Positions 41,701 to 49,604 of a DNA stretch of 64,000 nt are shown here, piece by piece. Each line of letters begins with the position of its first letter. Positions within the stretch are counted from its first letter, which is position 1. The stretch lies in NCBI GenBank assembly GCA_907165065.1, contig OU015524.1, forward strand, positions 42,925,295 to 42,989,294. Direction: 5' to 3'. Below the pieces are notes generated by a model, which saw only the letters and a program-made list of their open reading frames with translations, did not search any database and was not told where the DNA came from. A program made the translations under genes and the position numbers. Origin of the DNA: Caprimulgus europaeus. Its lineage: Eukaryota; Chordata; Aves; Caprimulgiformes; Caprimulgidae.

Positions 41701-44430
41701 ACTTTTCCATCCAGTCTTTGGTACACACAGAAACATGGCCTAGAGGAAGGCTTTGGCTAAGCAGCATACTGAAAGACTTCTAGGAAGTTTCACACTCTGT
41801 TCATGCTTGCATGCTTACACTTGTGCTTCATCCTCATGAGAGCTCTCTTGCTCTGGTTCAAAGGCTTAATTGTTTCACTATACTCAGGTACCAAGAGGCT
41901 GGAATGCATGAACCCTAATCAGCTTGGTCGACGAAAGATTGTTGAAGGAATTCAGTATCCTTTTAGTGTTACAAGCTATGGGAAGAATTTATACTACACA
42001 GACTGGAGAAGGTATATTATCCACCAAAGAAATTATGTCATGCTTTAATCTTTTCTTCTCCCTGGTAGAAACTGCATTTGTCATGTCTGACCTTTCACAC
42101 ATTCCTGTTTTGTGTTTTTTTTTCTTTCCTGGCAATAGCTGATATAGGGCGGAGTGGATCTGTAGAGTTGACCTATTGATGTTGCCAGTTAACTGAGTTT
42201 TTTGTTTTCAACATAATGATTTGTCCTTTAAGAAAATGCTTTTAACACTGAATATTTTTGGGAAAGGAGTGGGAGCTAACATGTTTCCCTGTGGGTTTTA
42301 CTAGCTGCATTGTAGAGTGCAGAAATTCGTCACTTAGGGCTTTCTATGCCCTGAATTATATGAATGTTCAACCAGAAATAAGAAAAAAAAACCATTTTTA
42401 CTGTCTTGATGACACTTTTTTTGTTGCCAATTATCTAAAACATTGATACATGATGAAGACTTTAGAGTTTACTAGACTGAAGGTTATGACATATTTGAGT
42501 TGTCCAGGAGGTGGTCTTGGAGGATTTTGCTTCTGGCATCGCTTCCTAATTGTCAAAAAGAAGAAACTTCAGATCTTTTTCTTCTTTTTTTTTATTTGTT
42601 TTGCTTTGTTTTCTCCTGTACTTTCACCTTCATCTCACTTCTGTATGTTCTCTTCTGCATATGACAGGGATGCTGTTGTAGCAGTGGATCGCACAATTTC
42701 AATGGAAAAGGATAACTTCCAGCCTCACAAGCGCTCTCGTCTCTATGGAATCACTACAGCCTTTGCTCAGTGCCCAGGAGGTAATCCAGATGATCCTCGG
42801 GTTTTTACAGCTGTGTAACACCTTAGTGTATAAGTGAACTTAGTAGCAGCTCCCATCGACAGGCTGCAAACTGATCTAGGTTGTTAGTGAAGAACTAGTT
42901 AGTGCTTAGATTTCCATTTGCTAAGAAATTAAAAGCCATTTAATTTTATTTATTTATTTATTTATTCATAAAAGCAGTTGTTGTGGCTACCATATGAAAC
43001 CAGGACAGAGAGGGAAGAAGGAGCCTGCTCCATCCTTTCTGAAAGGATACGTGTATGATCAAGATGAGGCTCTGACGTGGCAAAAGCTGCTATATTGTCA
43101 TCGTCTAAATTGAATGCTATATCCATGGCTGGGACTTACTCATTTTTAAGTTTGAACTGCAGGAATATTGTGGTCTTCCAGATGTCCTTAATGAGACATC
43201 TGGAGGACCATATTTTTTGAAAAAGGAATGCTCAGAAAACAGCAGGTGGTAGAGTGGCTGGGATGAGCTTTCTGCTCTGTCGAATGTTAAGTTTTTCAGA
43301 TACCTTATTGAAAAGCCCCTTGGGAAGTTTAGAAGAGGGGAAGTTAATACCCTTGAAATACCAATTTGTTCTTTGGGAAGCAATATCACTGTTCAGTTAT
43401 GTTGTTCTTAGCAAATCACAGTTAGGAGAAGAGCTCACTTTTTTATTATTACAATGTGGCTGGAATTACAGGAGTCATGGTGTTTTCACTTTAGGCCTAA
43501 AAAATCCCCTAGGAGAGTTTTTCTTCAAATTTTAATATATATATATATTAAAAAGCATAATTTAAGTGAAAGCTTGGTTCAGAACTTAAAAATACATATA
43601 AATCTTGTAATTAAGAAATCAGGTACTAGTTAATTCACAGTTCCATTTTGATAGGTAGTGTAAAACAAAAAAACATTGTGTGTTCTGAGTAAATGCTTAT
43701 GTTTATAATATTCAGAACCTTAGTATCATTTCTTTCTCATTGTATGTCTATTTCAAGTGTTTTCCTGGGATGGATGCCTTTCCCCTCAGATCCATTGCTT
43801 CTGGCACTATCTTATCTTTCATTTTATCCTTCAATATTAATGCATTCCTTCCCACCCACACAACTTTTTTGTTTTCATGGCTTATTCTCCCGTGTTTTTG
43901 TAGTGGGTAGTATCCAGGGATGATGTCCTGTAGCATTTTGGACTTCATTCCCCCGTGTTGCACTTTCTGTATTTCCTCACTCACCATCTCTTCATTCTAA
44001 TGTCTGTGACCACTTGGCCAGTTTATGAAGGGCATTTCAGGAACAGCCCAGTTTTTTCATGTTGCCTCTCCTGCTCTGTCCCAATATCTTGGTCTTTCTT
44101 TGAGGTGGATATCAGAAGCTGACACAAGGGAAATGATGATTCACACCTCCCCAGAACATAGTTTTGTTTCCCTCTCAATGTCATTATGGCTTGTTTCTCT
44201 AGTGTAGTAATGAAATCTGCGTTATGTTTTGGTACATATGTGTTTCGGATTTTATTGTGGTTTTGCTTTTGTTTTTCTTTAACATTTTGCCTCTGTGTTC
44301 TTTTCCAGGACATAACTACTGCACAGTGAATAACGGCGGTTGTACTCACCTCTGCTTGGCTACCCCAGGAGGCCGTTCTTGCCGCTGCCCTGACAACACA
44401 GTTGGAGTGGATTGCATAGAAAGAAACTGA
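5471..44430 (+). CDS. NID1: Nidogen-1 (entactin), exons 2-20; 5' partial (exon 1 outside window)
   Basis: Secreted basement-membrane glycoprotein. In the known family it bridges laminin gamma-1 (C-terminal propeller) to collagen IV and perlecan (G2F domain). Nineteen exons join in one open frame of 3558 nt: 5471-5770, 6970-7199, 7834-8258, 9353-9502, 10784-11035, 12293-12493, 14337-14582, 15545-15688, 16918-17046, 20028-20171, 20924-21046, 30100-30324, 30968-31140, 33127-33253, 38079-38250, 40352-40509, 41888-42011, 42668-42780, 44309-44430. That is 1185 residues, matching human NID1 from about residue 76 to the end (1247). The signal peptide and N-terminus are in exon 1, upstream. Order: NIDO, linker, EGF1, G2F, EGF2-5, one thyroglobulin-1, YWTD propeller, EGF6. 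NID2 has two thyroglobulin modules, so NID1 is preferred. All introns are GT-AG and no disabling change is seen. Identification rests on remembered human protein sequence, not a database search. Confidence 0.97.
6970..7199 (+). CDS. NID1: NID1 exon 3: NIDO domain, second part
   Basis: 230 nt, enters in phase 0 and leaves after two bases of a codon. It encodes [19 protein letters not shown] and [14 protein letters not shown], nearly identical to human NID1, then a divergent segment with an unusual [16 protein letters not shown] where human has FLWKSNGAYNIFAND. The donor is placed at 7200 (CACAA|GTATGC) because this restores the Lys-Ser-Ser-Asn junction with exon 4. Confidence 0.96.
7834..8258 (+). 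CDS. NID1: NID1 exon 4: end of NIDO and Ser/Thr-rich linker
   Basis: 425 nt, window residues about 177-318. It opens with [16 protein letters not shown], the last NIDO strand. A low-complexity linker rich in Ser, Thr, Gln and Glu follows, ending [14 protein letters not shown] before EGF1. In human this linker carries an acidic tyrosine cluster annotated for sulfation; that cluster is absent here. The linker is likely exposed and perhaps O-glycosylated (inference). Donor at 8259 (ATAG|GTAAGG) is chosen over an upstream GT because it restores GIVFRY across the junction. Confidence 0.95.
9353..9502 (+). CDS. NID1: NID1 exon 5: EGF-like domain 1
   Basis: 150 nt, phase 1 to phase 1. Encodes [18 protein letters not shown], then [17 protein letters not shown]. 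The cysteine pattern, with the extra CC pair, matches human NID1 EGF1. Acceptor AG at 9351-9352, donor GT at 9503. This single-exon EGF links the N-terminal NIDO globule to the G2F barrel. Confidence 0.97.
10784..11035 (+). CDS. NID1: NID1 exon 6: G2F domain, first part
   Basis: 252 nt, phase 1 to phase 1, window residues about 369-452. Encodes [20 protein letters not shown] and [16 protein letters not shown], then the hydrophobic strand [21 protein letters not shown]2F is a GFP-like beta-barrel that in known nidogens binds collagen IV and perlecan. Near identity to human marks this as one of the most conserved exons in the gene. Confidence 0.97.
11036..12292 (+). other. NID1: NID1 intron 6, with a 113-bp tandem duplication
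   Basis: 1257-bp GT-AG intron. The only notable structure is the duplicated unit at 11937-12162, described separately. The rest is AT-rich sequence without recognisable elements. Confidence 0.8.
11937..12162. repeat. Two-copy tandem duplication, 113-bp unit
   Basis: Copy 1 spans 11937-12049 and copy 2 spans 12050-12162. Both start 'gtgtgttcagtgcttagg' and end 'ctgtagaaacccaaa'. By eye they differ at 8 of 113 positions with no gaps (about 93% identity), so the duplication is of moderate age. It lies about 130 bp before exon 7, and each copy contains a pyrimidine-rich stretch ending in TAG. Confidence 0.93.
12293..12493 (+). CDS. NID1: NID1 exon 7: G2F domain, middle part
   Basis: 201 nt, phase 1 to phase 1. 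Encodes [14 protein letters not shown], then [20 protein letters not shown] and [12 protein letters not shown], closely matching human. Acceptor AG at 12291-12292 and donor GT at 12494 (TCTG|GTAAGG). Confidence 0.97.
12494..14336 (+). other. NID1: NID1 intron 7
   Basis: 1843-bp intron. A pyrimidine-rich tract lies at about 13040-13110. GC-richer sequence at about 13200-13660 gives short open frames on both strands, none recognisable. No mobile element could be assigned. Confidence 0.6.
14337..14582 (+). CDS. NID1: NID1 exon 8: G2F domain, last part
   Basis: 246 nt, phase 1 to phase 1. Encodes [18 protein letters not shown], then [19 protein letters not shown] and [20 protein letters not shown], ending SNSIGPIS. 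It matches human NID1 closely except for the short segment after PERE, where human has GASPSRIYTY. Donor GT at 14583 (AGTG|GTAAGT). Confidence 0.97.
15545..15688 (+). CDS. NID1: NID1 exon 9: EGF-like domain 2 with RGD
   Basis: 144 nt, phase 1 to phase 1. Encodes [16 protein letters not shown], then [17 protein letters not shown]: six cysteines in EGF spacing. The RGD at 15664-15672 matches the known human NID1 RGD site in this domain, a candidate integrin-binding tripeptide. Confidence 0.97.
16434..16540 (-). mobile_element. CR1 LINE fragment, 3' end only
   Basis: The + strand reads 'atcatagaataccagcttgg' then 'aagggacctcaaggatcatc' and 'tggtccaacc', the reverse complement of the avian CR1 3' terminal region. 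It continues with the recognisable 'ggtctagacaagatggccca' block. It lies in NID1 intron 9, about 380 bp before exon 10. Only about 100 bp remain, a severe 5' truncation typical of CR1. Confidence 0.85.
16918..17046 (+). CDS. NID1: NID1 exon 10: calcium-binding EGF-like domain 3
   Basis: 129 nt, phase 1 to phase 1. Encodes [18 protein letters not shown], then [20 protein letters not shown]. The N-terminal DVDEC and the aromatic after the third cysteine are the calcium-binding EGF signature. Acceptor AG at 16916-16917, donor GT at 17047. Confidence 0.97.
17047..20027 (+). other. NID1: NID1 intron 10
   Basis: 2981-bp GT-AG intron. A poly(T) run lies at about 18122-18136. Several open frames on the - strand between 18447 and 19518 (up to 122 codons) show no recognisable protein and no splice support. 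No mobile element assigned. Confidence 0.65.
20028..20171 (+). CDS. NID1: NID1 exon 11: EGF-like domain 4
   Basis: 144 nt, phase 1 to phase 1. Encodes [19 protein letters not shown], then [17 protein letters not shown]. The human match is very close ([17 protein letters not shown]). It is CpG-richer than its neighbouring exons (for example 'cagcgcgctcag', 'ggcgtg'). Donor GT at 20172. Confidence 0.97.
20924..21046 (+). CDS. NID1: NID1 exon 12: calcium-binding EGF-like domain 5, with an added RGD
   Basis: 123 nt, phase 1 to phase 1. Encodes [18 protein letters not shown], then [22 protein letters not shown] marks a calcium-binding EGF. Codons at 21016-21024 read Arg-Gly-Asp, where the human protein has Gln-Gly-Asp at the same place, so this gene has a second EGF RGD. 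Acceptor AG at 20922-20923, donor GT at 21047. Confidence 0.97.
24950..25330 (-). mobile_element. Probable ancient CR1/L3-like LINE relic
   Basis: The + strand at 24975-25030 ('ttcaatttatcactatcc', then 'ttgaactgtggttatcagag' and 'ctggacccagtatt') resembles the reverse complement of the old amniote CR1 segment that encodes part of the reverse transcriptase. Following sequence near 25225-25330 fits the same order loosely. Very diverged; boundaries and family are uncertain. Confidence 0.4.
25931..26845 (-). mobile_element. CR1 LINE, 5'-truncated, with reverse-transcriptase remnant
   Basis: About 915 bp on the - strand. The left edge ('cagaatcatagaatagttga') is the reverse complement of the CR1 3' terminus with its ATTCTATG-like octamer. 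Reading leftwards from 26770, the - strand encodes the RT C-terminal region: [17 protein letters not shown], then [35 protein letters not shown] and [16 protein letters not shown]. The two pieces lie in different overlapping frames near 26560-26650, so the copy is not coding-competent; it is also missing the whole 5' part. It is the youngest-looking CR1 here and is antisense to NID1. Confidence 0.95.
30100..30324 (+). CDS. NID1: NID1 exon 13: thyroglobulin type-1 domain
   Basis: 225 nt, phase 1 to phase 1. Encodes [12 protein letters not shown], then [18 protein letters not shown] and [17 protein letters not shown]. The sixth cysteine is completed across the splice to exon 14. It carries the QC and CWCV signatures of the thyroglobulin-1 fold. 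Only one such module is present, as in NID1; NID2 has two. Acceptor AG at 30098-30099 after a long T tract; donor GT at 30325. Confidence 0.97.
30968..31140 (+). CDS. NID1: NID1 exon 14: linker and start of the beta-propeller
   Basis: 173 nt, phase 1 in and phase 0 out. Completes the last thyroglobulin-domain Cys, runs through a Pro/Val-rich linker ([20 protein letters not shown]), then [20 protein letters not shown]. The latter matches human [20 protein letters not shown], the first blade strands of the G3 propeller. Donor GT at 31141. Confidence 0.96.
31141..33126 (+). other. NID1: NID1 intron 14
   Basis: 1986-bp intron, AT- and T-rich, with a poly(T) run near 31499-31508. No repeat family, RNA gene or exon-like ORF recognised. 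Confidence 0.65.
33127..33253 (+). CDS. NID1: NID1 exon 15: YWTD propeller
   Basis: 127 nt, phase 0 in and phase 1 out. Encodes [20 protein letters not shown], then [16 protein letters not shown]. It contains the first YWTD of the LDL-receptor class B repeats. In the known family this propeller binds laminin gamma-1. Acceptor AG at 33125-33126; donor GT at 33254. Confidence 0.97.
33254..38078 (+). other. NID1: NID1 intron 15
   Basis: 4825-bp intron. GC-richer, unassigned sequence lies at about 36050-36230. The longest open frame (145 codons, 35477-35914, + strand) is AT-rich and unrecognised. A poly(T) tract at about 37167-37178 is followed by 'ccaacag', which looks like an acceptor but has no credible exon after it. 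Confidence 0.65.
38079..38250 (+). CDS. NID1: NID1 exon 16: YWTD propeller
   Basis: 172 nt, phase 1 in and phase 2 out. Encodes [20 protein letters not shown], then [15 protein letters not shown] and [14 protein letters not shown], nearly identical to human. FWTD replaces YWTD, as in human. Donor GT at 38251 (AGAGG|GTACGG). Confidence 0.97.
39637..39658. repeat. (GT)11 microsatellite
   Basis: Eleven uninterrupted GT units in NID1 intron 16. Probably polymorphic, with no sign of function. Confidence 0.97.
40183..40242 (-). mobile_element. CR1 LINE fragment, 3' tail
   Basis: About 60 bp. The + strand reads 'cagaatcatagaattgttga', then 'ggttggaaaagacctttaag' and 'atcatcaagtccaac', the reverse complement of the avian CR1 3' end. 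It lies in intron 16 about 110 bp before exon 17. Confidence 0.85.
40352..40509 (+). CDS. NID1: NID1 exon 17: YWTD propeller
   Basis: 158 nt, phase 2 in and phase 1 out. Encodes [20 protein letters not shown], then [20 protein letters not shown] and LCWVDA. Identity with human is very high. Acceptor AG at 40350-40351; donor GT at 40510. Confidence 0.97.
41888..42011 (+). CDS. NID1: NID1 exon 18: YWTD propeller
   Basis: 124 nt, phase 1 in and phase 2 out. Encodes [17 protein letters not shown], then [20 protein letters not shown] (human has YFTDW). The junction AGAAG|GTATAT with exon 19 restores [10 protein letters not shown]. Acceptor AG at 41886-41887. Confidence 0.97.
42668..42780 (+). CDS. 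NID1: NID1 exon 19: end of YWTD propeller
   Basis: 113 nt, phase 2 in and phase 1 out. Encodes [18 protein letters not shown], then [19 protein letters not shown], closing the propeller. The human counterpart is [18 protein letters not shown]. Acceptor AG at 42666-42667, donor GT at 42781 (GGAG|GTAATC). Confidence 0.96.
42781..44308 (+). other. NID1: NID1 intron 19
   Basis: 1528-bp intron. Simple AT-rich repeats occur: a TTTA tract at about 42947-42966 and a TA run at about 43535-43550. No other element recognised. Confidence 0.7.
44309..44430 (+). CDS. NID1: NID1 exon 20 (coding part): C-terminal EGF-like domain 6 and stop
   Basis: 122 nt to the TGA at 44428-44430. Encodes [20 protein letters not shown], then [19 protein letters not shown] and stop. 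Human ends IEQK after the same motif, so the protein terminates at the expected place. Acceptor AG at 44307-44308. Confidence 0.97.
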
Positions 44431-45918
44431 GCATTAAAATAAGCTTTAGAGCAGCAGACATCTTTTGGAAATGTGCTGTAAACAGTTCACTCCTATCAAC
44501 ACAATCAGGCCCTAAAGATAAGTGCTCCATGCTGCTGAGAGCCAGCCACAGTGCACATATGCAGACACACACACAGGCAACAACTGTTTTGTGGCAGTTA
44601 GGCAAGACAGAGCTGCCCAGGTTGGGTCCAACTGCATCTTGTTCCTTGTAATATTATCTCTTTGCTTTTAAAGGTAAATGTGGAGGTCTTAGTTGCACCT
44701 GTGCTGGGCTAGGAGGACATGTCTCCTGGCAACATTAAAGTAACAAATACTAAACAGAGTAAAGAAGATGGCATGACTCAAATCCTGAGTCTGGCTTGTA
44801 CCTTGGAGTACGCAGCAGTTACCTGCATAATGGCATGCTTAGCCCATCTTATATGTGGCTGGGCTGTATCTCTAGCTGAGAAGCAACCAGGGGATCCCAA
44901 AGATAAATAGATATGAGTGGGAACACCCAGTAGTGCCACAGATTTAATGCCTAACTGCATTCCTTCCCACTACAAGTCCTTCCACTTCCAAAACTTGAAT
45001 CTCAACTTTTTACTCTTCTGTTATGGAAATACTTTATCCATATGCTGTGAGGGTAGTTCTCACCCTGGCTCATGTGATCCTTTCCCACAGCATGTGATTC
45101 TTTATAGATAATCAGCACTGCTTAGTGGATGTATTTGAGGATTTTGTTGGATTTTAAGAGATTTATTTTTCTTCTGTCTGAGGTGGTTTCCTGAGTAGTT
45201 TCCTAAAAGCCACTAAACAGACTTTAGATGGAGATCTCAATTGCTGATAGTTTGTCAAAGAATGGATATTTATTCCTTTGGAGGCATTTTGTTTCAAAGA
45301 GACACACAATCACATTTGTTTGCTGAGAGCTTTTACAATAATATTTCTGTGTTTGATTTTATAAGCCTGAAAGTAGTCTTTGAATTCTATTCTAGCAATC
45401 TTCCTTCTTCAGCAAACCATGTGATGACTTTTCATAGGCAATGAAAAACTATGGCAGTTAAAAATCTCATTTCCAGAAAGGTCACCTGTGTCTTGGTGCT
45501 TAAAAGAAGAAAAGATAATGATGCCCTATTTATGTGCTGGTGTTCAGTAACAGCAAAAACGTGTGCTAAAAAATCCAAGCAAAGCTGATATTTTTGTCAT
45601 CATGAGTAAGTGTGGAGCAGGGAGGGAAAATCAAAATTTGTATTCTTATGTCAAATTAGCAGTACAAATCTGGGAGTGATGTTTGGCTTCCACACTGTGT
45701 GTTGGGGAGGAAGCTTACCTGCAAGCCATCCTGCAGCAGCAGAACAAAACAGGGCTTGTGAGGCTTCTGCCAGAGCACATTTCACAAGTGTCATGATCAG
45801 AGCAGTAAGCTAACATCCCCACTTCCCTCACTCCCTCTTCAGATATGACAGTAACAGTTTTAAACAGAGCCAATTCTGTGTGACATCTTCCTCTTTAGTG
45901 GTATATTTATCATAAAAT

Positions 45919-45924
45919 AATAAA
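45919..45924 (+). terminator. Possible proximal polyadenylation signal (AATAAA)
   Basis: Canonical hexamer in an AT-rich stretch about 1.49 kb after the NID1 stop. If used it would give a 3' UTR about 200 bp shorter than the site at 46129. Confidence 0.4.
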
Positions 45925-46128
45925 GCATATAAACATTTTAAAGATTTTTTTTAAATAACTTTTATAACTTTTAATTCATGTTATTCATATGCTTAATCAG
46001 GTATGTCTTACTGTAAATATAAAAAATGTGTTGAAATGAAGGTGCTTGATAACTCTTTCTCCAGAATTATTCATGTATCTGGTGAAATATTAAAGTTTAC
46101 ACTCTGTACAGATATCTGCAGTACAGTC

Positions 46129-46134
46129 AATAAA
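46129..46134 (+). terminator. Likely distal polyadenylation signal (AATAAA)
   Basis: Canonical hexamer about 1.7 kb after the NID1 stop, followed within 30 bp by a T- and GT-rich stretch ('tttttttggttttatt') that suits a downstream cleavage element. This is the best candidate for the NID1 mRNA end. Confidence 0.6.
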
Positions 46135-46150
46135 ATTTTTTTGGTTTTAT

Positions 46151-49100
46151 TTTCTATAAAAAAGAAAGTCGTGCCTGCAGAAGTAAGTGATGTGTGGTGT
46201 CTTAAATCTCTTTTCCTATTGACTTGTGGGTTTTGGCTAACTCATATCTAATGGTGATACTTATCTACTAAGATGCAACACTATAGGGGAAAATCTGCTG
46301 TTGGGGCTTTTGTATTTTGAAAGCAGTAGGATACTTTTATTCAGAACAAATATGTGAGAGCGCTTAAAGAACATGCAGCTTCCTCTTTTTTGACACAGAC
46401 TTTTTACTGGTTGACAACTCTTGTTTAACTTTGTCAAGTAAGCATAATTCAGTTATACCACACTTCAGACTTCCATGTTAGTGGAAATACTAACATGGGC
46501 AAGGATTGGATTAAATGGGGGACAGAATTTTTCACTCTGCTCAAAGATGCCCTGGTGCCATGTTTCTAGGTGATGGAGTGCTTTGCTGCCTGGTGCCACA
46601 GTGTGCAGGCTCTGTGTGGCAGCAGGGCAAGTTACAAGGTAAGTGAAGTTACAAGCAAGTTACAAGCTAAGCTAAGCCTGCTGGAGGTGGTAATGCTGAG
46701 ATTTAAACTCCTCAACTTTTACAGCTGGAGCATGTCAGTACCTCAAGGGGGATGGCAAAAGGCTCCGTAGTACAGTGTAAATGGACAGCTGGAGAACAGC
46801 ATGCCTTTCAAGTGAGCCATTGGAAAGGTGGACAGTGGGGCAGCAAGGAGAGCTACGAGGCTCTAAAGGGTGGTGTATGGAGTTACAGGAGGAGATTGGT
46901 GTTGATCTGTGCTGGGGAACTACACAAAGAATTGTATGGAATTGGGCCTTTAGTTTGTTCTTTATGATATGCTTTGATTTTTTTTTTTTAATTCTGATCC
47001 TTTAAAATTGACGATTGCCTGCTTTGTATTTGGATCAACACAATATTATTCTTTGTGTATTATGGCAATTACTAATTTACTAAACCCCAGTAAGCTAATT
47101 CTGTGCTAATCAATGAGAAATTACAAAAATGTTAAGGAAAATACACCTCAGTAGAACTTCTAGTGTTCATGAACTCTTATGTAGTCTGTAGGACAAAGAG
47201 AGAAACAATATTATTGTGGACTGAGTTTTTGGACTGAATGACTCCCTGTTAATGCAGGCATCGCAGCTGACAGTATCTAGCACTAGATTAGGAGAAGTTT
47301 CAGCAGATCAGTGCAAGCAGTGCAGATGTGACAGTTTGCAACTTTGAAGCAACCTTCAGCATTTGGAGTCCCAAAATGAGGGAGTTTTTAAAAGCTCAGG
47401 CACCAGGTTTTGTTTCCCAACAAATCCTTGTTGGTAGCTTCAGCTGCTGTAGCTCTCTGTCAGAGTGCATCAAGGGCAAAGCTGTTCCCTCAGGGAAGCA
47501 AGGCTGGATACTGAGCGTGGTAACAAGGCCAGCAGGAGCAGTGGCTTCACCAGTACCCCAAGTGAGCCAGACACTGGTGAGGGTAGTCAGGTTCAGCCCA
47601 GGGGACTGACCACCAAGCAGATCTATAGTGACAGGGTAGGTCTACAGTCAAGTTTGGAAGTCAAGTCAGGGTCAGGATCAGGTCTGGATGCAGTGACCGT
47701 GATCAGTGATTGCCAGGCAAGTCCATAGCCATGAGGTAGGCCTGCAGTCAAGCTGGGAAGTTGTCCAGGATCTGGATCAATAGGGTGCATGTCTGTGGCA
47801 CAGCTCAGGCAAGGACCAGGGTGAGAGCCTCAGCTTTGAAGCAGCCTTGAAGGGAAAGACCTCACTGAAGTCTCCCAGCAGAACTGTTTGAGGACGAGCC
47901 TCTGCTGAAGTTCCCTTAAGTTTTCTTCATACCTTCTATCAACTGGCTGGCCTTGAACAGCTAGCTAAGCTGCTAGTGGTGTGAGTGTGCTCCAGATCCT
48001 GATGCTCTGGAGTTCTTTATTCCTATACGTGTTTGCTTCCTCACTGAATCCTGCTAGATATCTGGCCTCTAAAATGATTTGCGGTCTTGAGTTCTTAATC
48101 ACCATCTGTTCAGGAATCTCATCCTTTGATAAGATTTGGTATTAGCTGTTTCAGGGTATCTGTCTTGTGCCTATCATATTTTTTCAGTTAAACATTCACA
48201 AGTATTTTGAATTATAAAAATGTGAATTTTCTGTTTCCTTCTTCTAACCTTAGACAGTTAATGGCATCTTTTTATAACACAGGGTTTTCTCACACTGACC
48301 TAGGTCTAACTCATCTACCCAGTCCTCCTGACTGTTGCTTATTAGTGTCTGACTGTTGTAGTCTTACTCAGGAGCAACTAAATTTTAGTCATACTTTTAC
48401 ATCCTGTTTTAAGTTAAAAAGGTAATTTCTTAAGTTTTTTTGTTATTACAATAGGCTGGGACTCGTAATAATGTCAGTGTCTGGTGTTGCGGTGGTTGAA
48501 GGAAAGATTCTGTGTGGCTACAGTTCACCTTTTATTGCTATAAAAAATAGTAGATTCCCAGGTTTTTTGGGAAAGGAGAACAATTCTTTAATAGTTAAAC
48601 AAAATGTAATATACTACTTAGATTTATTCAGAGGTAAGTTAAATGTTTTTTTAAATGCTTCCATTCAGATCTTCCAGCACACACACACAAATATTTAATA
48701 GTAAGATCATTAATGATGTTTATCAATGATGTAGTTGCAAAAAAGTGAAATTTACTTAAAGTAGTACTGGTTTCCTGGTGACTTAACAGGGTGGTTCAGC
48801 CACCTTTCTAGCTGAAGGGTGTTTGAAAACCCTGACTTTACTCAATTTTTAACATGTAAAGAACTCCATCTCCATGATGAAAATCCAGTGTAGCTTTCTG
48901 AAACCCAGTGTCCCGTCCAGTGTTGTGCCAAGTTGGCAAACTGCTTACTCCGCAGTTCTCCAATTGCAGAGTTTTGTCACAACATATTAGATTTTTCCTT
49001 TGCAAGCATATAATTAAGAATGACAGATGATTACTAGAGGATAACGGCCCCTCAATGCCTGTGTCGCAATGCATCAGTTTAACCTATGGTTGAATGCAAA

Positions 49101-49500
49101 CTGGTTTTTGTGTAGTATTTCATAGTGTATTGCTTGGAGATCTTGCTGGGGGGGCGGTGGGGGAAAGCAGGTTGTTAAACACATATGGCTCTAGAGACTA
49201 CAACATGAGAAGCCCCCTGCTTCGCCTAAATATTACCTCCAGAATCCAAGTCCCCAGCTGGGGATCTGGTACTGTTTTGTTCATTAAGTGATTGAATCAC
49301 CTCCTTTGTTTGAATTATACTCCACTTGAAATCTGTCCTTTATCTTATAAATAAGTTTAGGACAGCATGGTAACATAGTTGAAAGCTCAGTATATTGTGC
49401 TCTGTAAATGTACAGGTTGATGACTCTGGAGTTTTGCCTGACTAACAAAGGGCTCATCTGCCAGAGGAATCCAGTGAGTGGCCTTCCCTGCTGTTTTGTG
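46151..49500. other. Intergenic sequence downstream of NID1
   Basis: No gene supported. A patch at 46560-46950 is GC-richer with short nested direct repeats ('agttacaag' units at 46629-46672). A second GC-richer patch at 47460-47900 contains the diverged duplicated tract listed separately. The remainder is AT-rich. In human the next gene on this strand is LYST; no LYST coding sequence was recognised. Confidence 0.6.
47605..47790. repeat. Diverged two-copy tandem repeat, unit about 100 bp
   Basis: The stretches around 47618-47664 and 47717-47763 share the same order of blocks: 'aagcagatctatag' against 'ggcaagtccatag', then 'gtaggtctacagtcaagt' against 'gtaggcctgcagtcaagc', then 'tggaag' against 'gggaag', each followed by a GTC/GGATC-rich segment. 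Compared by eye only; edges approximate. Confidence 0.55.
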
Positions 49501-49604
49501 GCATAGCAGACTGGGCTGCAGTAACTTAATGCTGCTCTTTTGTTTCCAGAAGGATTCTGGATTTGATGAATGGGGACAGTCTGCCGTTCCCATAAGTAGC
49601 CAGA

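Larger units (their letters stand above)
44431..46150 (+). other. NID1: NID1 3' UTR (end inferred)
   Basis: About 1.7 kb after the stop, similar to the remembered length of the human NID1 3' UTR. The end is inferred from the polyadenylation signal at 46129. It contains AT-rich stretches near 45900-46000. No further coding exon seen. The true end needs transcript data. Confidence 0.6.

Noticed and set aside
5471-44430. Possibility that the gene is NID2 rather than NID1
   Set aside because: Only one thyroglobulin module lies between EGF5 and the propeller, and every exon matches remembered human NID1 more closely; NID2 carries two thyroglobulin modules.
46626-46672. Short 'agttacaag' direct repeats as a possible array
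   Set aside because: Only a few irregular units within about 50 bp; ordinary local slippage, not a structured array.
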